A DNA stretch of 64,000 nucleotides from an uncultured Clostridia bacterium. Its GTDB lineage: Bacteria; Bacillota; Clostridia; Lachnospirales; Anaerotignaceae. The stretch covers positions 40,078-104,077 of the forward strand of contig CAJUJJ010000006.1 in NCBI GenBank assembly GCA_910586765.1, read 5' to 3'. Under the pieces are notes generated by a model. The model ran no database searches, was not told the DNA's origin, and saw only the letters and a program-made list of their open reading frames with translations. Position numbers and translations under genes: made by a program. This document shows, one piece after another, positions 60,149 to 64,000 of the stretch (its first letter is position 1; each line of letters opens with the position of its first letter).

Positions 60149-61852
60149 ATGGCGGAATATTTAACTCCAGGCGTATATGTAGAAGAATTTAATTCTAGCG
60201 AACCACCTATGTCAAGTGTTAGTACAAGTACAGCAGGATTTATAGGAATAACAGAAAAGGGCCCTCAATATGGAACACCAATATTAATTACAAATTTTGC
60301 TTCATTTCGTAGAATATTTGGAGGGTATTTGACAGAAAGGGAATTTGGACAATATCGTTATTTAACTTATGCGGTAAATCAGTTTTTTACAAATGGTGGT
60401 TCAAGATGTTATATTAAAAGAGTTGTACCTTCTGATGCAAGTTATAGTTGTAGTTCAGAACAATCTCCTGTGGTTTTTTATGCAAAAGAACCTGGAGAAT
60501 GGGGAAATAAAATTACAATTACTATAACAAAAAATAACAATATAAAAACACAAATATTAGAAGAAATAGAGAATAAATATCGTGTAAAAAGTACACAAGG
60601 TTTTTTAGTAGGAGATATTGTATGTGTTACAACAAATGAAAATGTTTATTATAATAGAGTAATAGATGTAGACGATAATACAATTACAATGCAGAAAGCA
60701 TTTGAAAAAAATGTAACAGATGATAATATAGTACCTCAAATAGTGCTTTCAGTATGTAAATTTGACATTAGTGTAAAATATGATTTGATAGAAGAAAAGT
60801 ATGAAAATTGTTCATTCAATAGAAATTCTTATGATTTTGTAGCAGAAAGATTAGCAAAAAGTGAATTAATTATGATAGAAATAAAAGAGATAGAAGAAGA
60901 TATGCCACCTTTTTTATTGTTTTGTGAAGAAGAAAAAGACAGTTGTAATATTCGTTTGCTGGGAGGAAAAAATGGTACACAACAAGCAATTTCTGCTATA
61001 GACTTTATAGGAGAAGATAAAGGGCCTAATAATAGAAGTGGATTGCAGGCGTTTATAGATAATAATGAAGTAAGTTTGCTTGCTATACCTGGCATTACAG
61101 ACCCTCAAGTTTTGCTGTCGTTAATAGCACATTGTGAAAATATGGGAAATCGTTTTGCAATATTGGATATACCAAGAGAAAAAAAGACAGTTAATGATAT
61201 TGTAGAATATCGTGATTTATTTGATAGTGATTTTGCAGCAATGTATCACCCATGGGTGAAAGTAGCAGACCCAATTACAAAAAATGCAGTTGCTATTCCT
61301 CCTTCTGGTTCTGTGGCAGGAGTATATGCTAGAACAGATAATACAAGAGGTGTTTTTAAAGCACCAGCGAATGAAATTGTATCTGCTTGTGTAGGATTAG
61401 ATTGTAACTATACAACGGGGGAGCAGGATATTTTAAATCCAAAAGGGGTTAATTTAATTCGTAGTTTTTCAGGGGCAGGTATTCGCATTTGGGGAGCAAG
61501 AACCATAAGCTCTAACAGTTTATGGAGATATGTGAATGTTAGAAGATTATTTTTATATATAGAGGAGTCCATTAGAGTTAGTACAAATTGGGTAGTGTTT
61601 GAACCTAATGAACCATTGCTATGGCTTCGTGTAAAAAGAACTATAGAATTATTTTTAGGCGATTTATGGAGAGCAGGAGCATTAGCAGGAGGTTCTGAAG
61701 GAGAAGCTTTTTTTGTAGATATTGGAGCAAATACAATGAGTCAAAGCGATATTGATAATGGGCGATTAATTTGTGTAATAGGTGTTGCACCAGTAAAACC
61801 AGCAGAATTTGTAATATTCCGCATTACACAAAAAACAAATGGAGCAGTATAA
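60149..61852 (+). CDS. Tail sheath protein of an extracellular contractile injection system
   Basis: A 567-residue sheath. N-terminal LTPGVYVEEFNSSEPPMSSV and STAGFIGITEKGPQYGTP, then FFTNGGSRCYIKRVVP, and the C-terminal domain with VNVRRLFLYIEESIRVST, WVVFEPNEPLLWLRVKRTIE and GVAPVKPAEFVIFRI. This is the Afp/PVC-type (T4 gp18-like) pattern and is clearly different from the XkdK-like sheath at 2752. First gene of the cluster, with the tube gene 16 bp after it. The insert at about 110-290 is the variable surface domain. Confidence 0.92.
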   Translation: MAEYLTPGVYVEEFNSSEPPMSSVSTSTAGFIGITEKGPQYGTPILITNFASFRRIFGGYLTEREFGQYRYLTYAVNQFFTNGGSRCYIKRVVPSDASYSCSSEQSPVVFYAKEPGEWGNKITITITKNNNIKTQILEEIENKYRVKSTQGFLVGDIVCVTTNENVYYNRVIDVDDNTITMQKAFEKNVTDDNIVPQIVLSVCKFDISVKYDLIEEKYENCSFNRNSYDFVAERLAKSELIMIEIKEIEEDMPPFLLFCEEEKDSCNIRLLGGKNGTQQAISAIDFIGEDKGPNNRSGLQAFIDNNEVSLLAIPGITDPQVLLSLIAHCENMGNRFAILDIPREKKTVNDIVEYRDLFDSDFAAMYHPWVKVADPITKNAVAIPPSGSVAGVYARTDNTRGVFKAPANEIVSACVGLDCNYTTGEQDILNPKGVNLIRSFSGAGIRIWGARTISSNSLWRYVNVRRLFLYIEESIRVSTNWVVFEPNEPLLWLRVKRTIELFLGDLWRAGALAGGSEGEAFFVDIGANTMSQSDIDNGRLICVIGVAPVKPAEFVIFRITQKTNGAV

Positions 61853-61868
61853 AGGAGGCAAAAAATAA

Positions 61869-62339
61869 ATGGCTGGAGAATTTCCTTATCCTTATAAAGG
61901 GTATCGCTTTAAGGTAGAAATAGATAACATTTTTGTAGCAGGATTTAGTGAAGTAACAGGATTTGATGCTACGATTGATGTTACAGAATATAGAGAAGGA
62001 GATGCAAAAGACAACACTGTAAGAAAAATACCTGGACTTGTGAAGTATAGTAATATTACATTTAAAAGGGGAGTAGTAGATGCCATAGAATTTTTTACAT
62101 GGCTTGATGAAATTAATCAAGGAAAAATTACACCAGAAAGAAAATCTGTGATTGTACGCTTATTTGATGACAGTAATCAAGATACTCCTGTAGCAGAATG
62201 GAAATTGGTAAGGGCATTTCCTTGTAAATATGTAGGACCAGATTTAAAAGGTGCAAGTTCTGATGTTGCCATTGAGTCGATAGAATTTGCACATGAAGGA
62301 TTGGTTCGTACATCACTTGGCGGTGGTGGAGCAGAATAA
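61869..62339 (+). CDS. Tail tube protein 1 (gp19-like)
   Basis: A 156-residue inner tube protein. FKVEIDNIFVAGFSEVTGFD, the TEYREGDAKDNTVRKIPGL block, ITFKRGVVDAIEFFTWLDEI and a C-terminal AIESIEFAHEGL match eCIS tube proteins. ATG 61869 with AAAGGAGG. Confidence 0.92.
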   Translation: MAGEFPYPYKGYRFKVEIDNIFVAGFSEVTGFDATIDVTEYREGDAKDNTVRKIPGLVKYSNITFKRGVVDAIEFFTWLDEINQGKITPERKSVIVRLFDDSNQDTPVAEWKLVRAFPCKYVGPDLKGASSDVAIESIEFAHEGLVRTSLGGGGAE

Positions 62340-62364
62340 AAAAGAATAAAGGAGAAAATGAAAA

Positions 62365-62727
62365 ATGTTTCAAACAGAATTTGCATTTGAATTGCCAAAG
62401 GGATATGTTGACGGAAATGGTACATTACATAAAAAAGGAATTATGCGTTTAGCAACTGCTGGAGATGAAATTATACCTATGAAAGACCCAAGAGTACAGC
62501 AAAATCCTAGTTATATTACTATTATATTGCTGGCAAGAGTAATTGTAAAATTGGGCGATTTATCCCATGTGGATACAAGAGTAATTGAAAATCTTTTTAC
62601 AGCAGATTTGGCTTTTTTGCAGGATTTGTATCAAAAAATAAATGAAATGGATATTTATACTATTAAAAGCGTTTGCCCATATTGTGGAGAACAAATTGAA
62701 ATTGCATGGCCTTTTGAGGGGGAGTAA
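62365..62727 (+). CDS. Contractile system tail assembly protein with CxxC motif
   Basis: A 120-residue protein. LPKGYVDGNGTLHKKGIMRL, ATAGDEIIPMKDPRVQQNPS, ITIILLARVIVKLGDLSHVD and IENLFTADLAFLQDLYQKIN are conserved blocks of the small assembly protein found after the tube genes in eCIS clusters. The C-terminus carries CPYCGEQIEI, a possible half zinc site. ATG 62365 with AAAGGAG. Its stop overlaps the next start (TAATG). Confidence 0.85.
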   Translation: MFQTEFAFELPKGYVDGNGTLHKKGIMRLATAGDEIIPMKDPRVQQNPSYITIILLARVIVKLGDLSHVDTRVIENLFTADLAFLQDLYQKINEMDIYTIKSVCPYCGEQIEIAWPFEGE

Positions 62728-62912
62728 TGAAACAATATCCCATAAAAAAGTTATATGAAGAAATGGAATTTATTGCTTATTATAATCATTGGGATTATGA
62801 AACATTAATGAATATGGAACATAGAGAACGTATAAAATGGTGTGAAGAAATTTCAAAAATAAATCAAAATATTAATGGAGAAAAAGAAAAGAAAAATATT
62901 TTTGATATATGA
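62727..62912 (+). CDS. DUF6760-family small protein of contractile injection systems
   Basis: A 61-residue protein: YPIKKLYEEMEFIAYYNHWD, LMNMEHRERIKWCEEISKIN. DUF6760 proteins are small helical partners found between the assembly protein and second tube gene of eCIS clusters; their role is unclear. It overlaps both neighbouring frames by one to four bases. Confidence 0.85.
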   Translation: MKQYPIKKLYEEMEFIAYYNHWDYETLMNMEHRERIKWCEEISKINQNINGEKEKKNIFDI

Positions 62913-62923
62913 GGAGGGGAAAA

Positions 62924-63658
62924 ATGGCTTATGAATATCAATCTGCATTAGCAAAAAAATTTCATTTGCAGTTGTCACAACAACAGCAATATCCTCTCCT
63001 TTGTTATCAGTATGATGTAATATTAGGAGGATATTTGACAAGTTTTTCAAAAATAACAGGATTAGTATTGAAATCTTCGGAAGTTACTGCTGTCAATGAG
63101 GGAGGAAGAAATCAACCTTATTTATTTCGAGATAGCAAAAAAAAGATACATACAATGGTATTAGAAAAGGGATATGGCACAGTTGATTTAATGAGTTTTT
63201 GTGACAACATAACAGATGTTACCATATTATTGAGAAATCAAAAAGGAGAAATTATACAAGCATATAGTACAAGTTATGCTGTAGTACAAGAGATTAAATT
63301 TTCTGATTTAGATGCTTCTAAAACAGAGGTTTTAATACAGTCTATGACAATCGCTTATACAATGTTAAATGAAGCAAAAGATGTTAAACAGACTTGCAGT
63401 AATATAGAAAAAGAAAATATAAATATGAATGAAAATGTAACATATTCTTTAGCAACAATGCAAAATAAAAAAAGTATAACAAATTTGAAAAATACAGAAC
63501 AAAATAATAAAAATATTGCTGAAAATAATCATTTAGATTTTATTAAAAAACAAAATCAAAAGGCATTTCAAAAACAAAATAAACAAGTATTAGAATTAGA
63601 GGAAAAAACAAAACAAATTAAAAACAATGCTATGAAAAAAGTGGATTTTTCAGCATAG
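62924..63658 (+). CDS. Tail tube protein 2 (gp19-like) with Asn/Lys/Gln-rich C-terminal extension
   Basis: A 244-residue protein. The first 155 residues are the tube fold (LLCYQYDVILGGYLTSFSKI, MVLEKGYGTVDLMSFCD, VQEIKFSDLDASKTEVLIQS), probably the adaptor ring between tube and spike. The remaining 85 residues are low-complexity Asn/Lys/Gln (NKKSITNLKNTEQNNKNIAE), absent from typical members. ATG 62924 with GAGGAGGGG; an upstream in-frame start at 62909 precedes that site. Confidence 0.85.
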   Translation: MAYEYQSALAKKFHLQLSQQQQYPLLCYQYDVILGGYLTSFSKITGLVLKSSEVTAVNEGGRNQPYLFRDSKKKIHTMVLEKGYGTVDLMSFCDNITDVTILLRNQKGEIIQAYSTSYAVVQEIKFSDLDASKTEVLIQSMTIAYTMLNEAKDVKQTCSNIEKENINMNENVTYSLATMQNKKSITNLKNTEQNNKNIAENNHLDFIKKQNQKAFQKQNKQVLELEEKTKQIKNNAMKKVDFSA

Positions 63659-63669
63659 AGTGAGAAATT

Positions 63670-64000
63670 ATGATAAATAATAAATTACTACCTATTTCTG
63701 CTAAAAATATTAAAACAATATCTGATACTTTTGCAAAAAAAAATATACTAAAACATAAAACTATTTTAGAAAGAGATGTAAAAGATACTACACTTATTTA
63801 TAAAAAACAGTCAAATATGGATAGGAATATGATATTGGAAATTTTGTATTATATGAAAGCAATGCAATATACAGCAAATTCTAATTTTCAAATAAAATTA
63901 CAAAAACAGTATATACAAAATATTTTAAATATTTATACTGTTTCTAATGAGTTAAAAGAGATAAAAAATTTATTTTTTTCACAACAAAATTGGGATATTG
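63670..64000 (+). CDS. Partial gene of unknown function in the contractile injection cluster
   Basis: The frame is open from ATG 63670 (12 bp after tube 2) to the window end, giving 110 residues. They are helical, Lys/Asn/Gln/Ile rich, with MILEILYYMKAMQYTANSNF. A LysM protein or spike hub often follows the second tube in eCIS loci, but neither motif is visible. The ribosome site is modest (GAGTGAGAAATT). Confidence 0.7.
   Translation, partial: MINNKLLPISAKNIKTISDTFAKKNILKHKTILERDVKDTTLIYKKQSNMDRNMILEILYYMKAMQYTANSNFQIKLQKQYIQNILNIYTVSNELKEIKNLFFSQQNWDI

Noticed and set aside
1..64000. tRNA or rRNA genes
   Set aside because: No GGTTCGAATCC-type arms or rRNA-like stretches were seen in intergenic regions on either strand.

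Overview
The window is AT-rich DNA with strong Shine-Dalgarno sites, AGA as the main arginine codon and frequent GTG or TTG starts. HemZ, an IspH-S1 fusion, an XerS-like recombinase, an SLH-anchored surface protein and a rel-dtd-hemZ-hisS cluster point to a low-GC Bacillota, class Clostridia, probably Lachnospirales. The species cannot be named from the sequence.

Layout. (1) 1-10.85 kb: right-hand part of a PBSX-like contractile-tailed prophage module: scaffold (cut by the window edge), major capsid, connector, closure, tail terminator, sheath, tube, tail-assembly chaperone 1, LysM protein, hub protein, chaperone 2, a 430-residue Gln/Lys coiled-coil protein and four baseplate proteins, ending in a terminator. 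A small serine recombinase follows. (2) 11.7-14.3 kb, minus strand: NUDIX CoA pyrophosphatase, XerS-like recombinase, TtcA-like tRNA thiolase. (3) 14.5-21.2 kb: NagZ-like lipoprotein, then rel-dtd-hemZ-hisS. (4) 21.3-26.9 kb: envelope block with an SLH/transglutaminase protein, an MBOAT plus DHHW O-acetylation pair and a low-complexity lipoprotein. (5) 26.9-41.5 kb: MarR regulator, CBS-type pyrophosphatase, FAD dehydrogenase, chemoreceptor, a charged single-pass membrane protein, phosphatase, BaiN-like flavoprotein, aroH-cmk-plsC-ispH/S1. (6) 41.6-49.3 kb: deoC, a polar amino-acid ABC transporter behind a long structured leader, HtrA, rsmA, an unknown two-domain protein, trmB. (7) 49.4-57.2 kb: dpaL, HAD phosphatase, cupin, then a sucrose operon (LacI regulator, EIIBCA, sucrose-6-phosphate hydrolase, fructokinase). 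(8) 57.2-59.8 kb, minus strand: panG-panB-panC. (9) 60.1-64 kb: the start of a second contractile system of the extracellular contractile injection type (sheath, tube 1, assembly protein, DUF6760, tube 2, unknown), running off the right edge.

Main points. The prophage module has no recognisable conventional tape-measure gene. It carries two chaperone paralogues, and the second ends in a canonical A AAA AAG slippery heptamer that opens a 48-residue -1-frame extension. The coiled-coil gene follows immediately, exactly where a tape measure should be, so I propose it as a minimal tape measure. A second, unrelated contractile system lies 49 kb away behind ordinary chromosomal genes. The ABC transporter leader holds two similar stem structures, each with a GCTATGT element, that match no riboswitch class I recognise.

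Limits: all calls come from reading sequence and recalling family patterns. No homology search, folding program or expression data were used.
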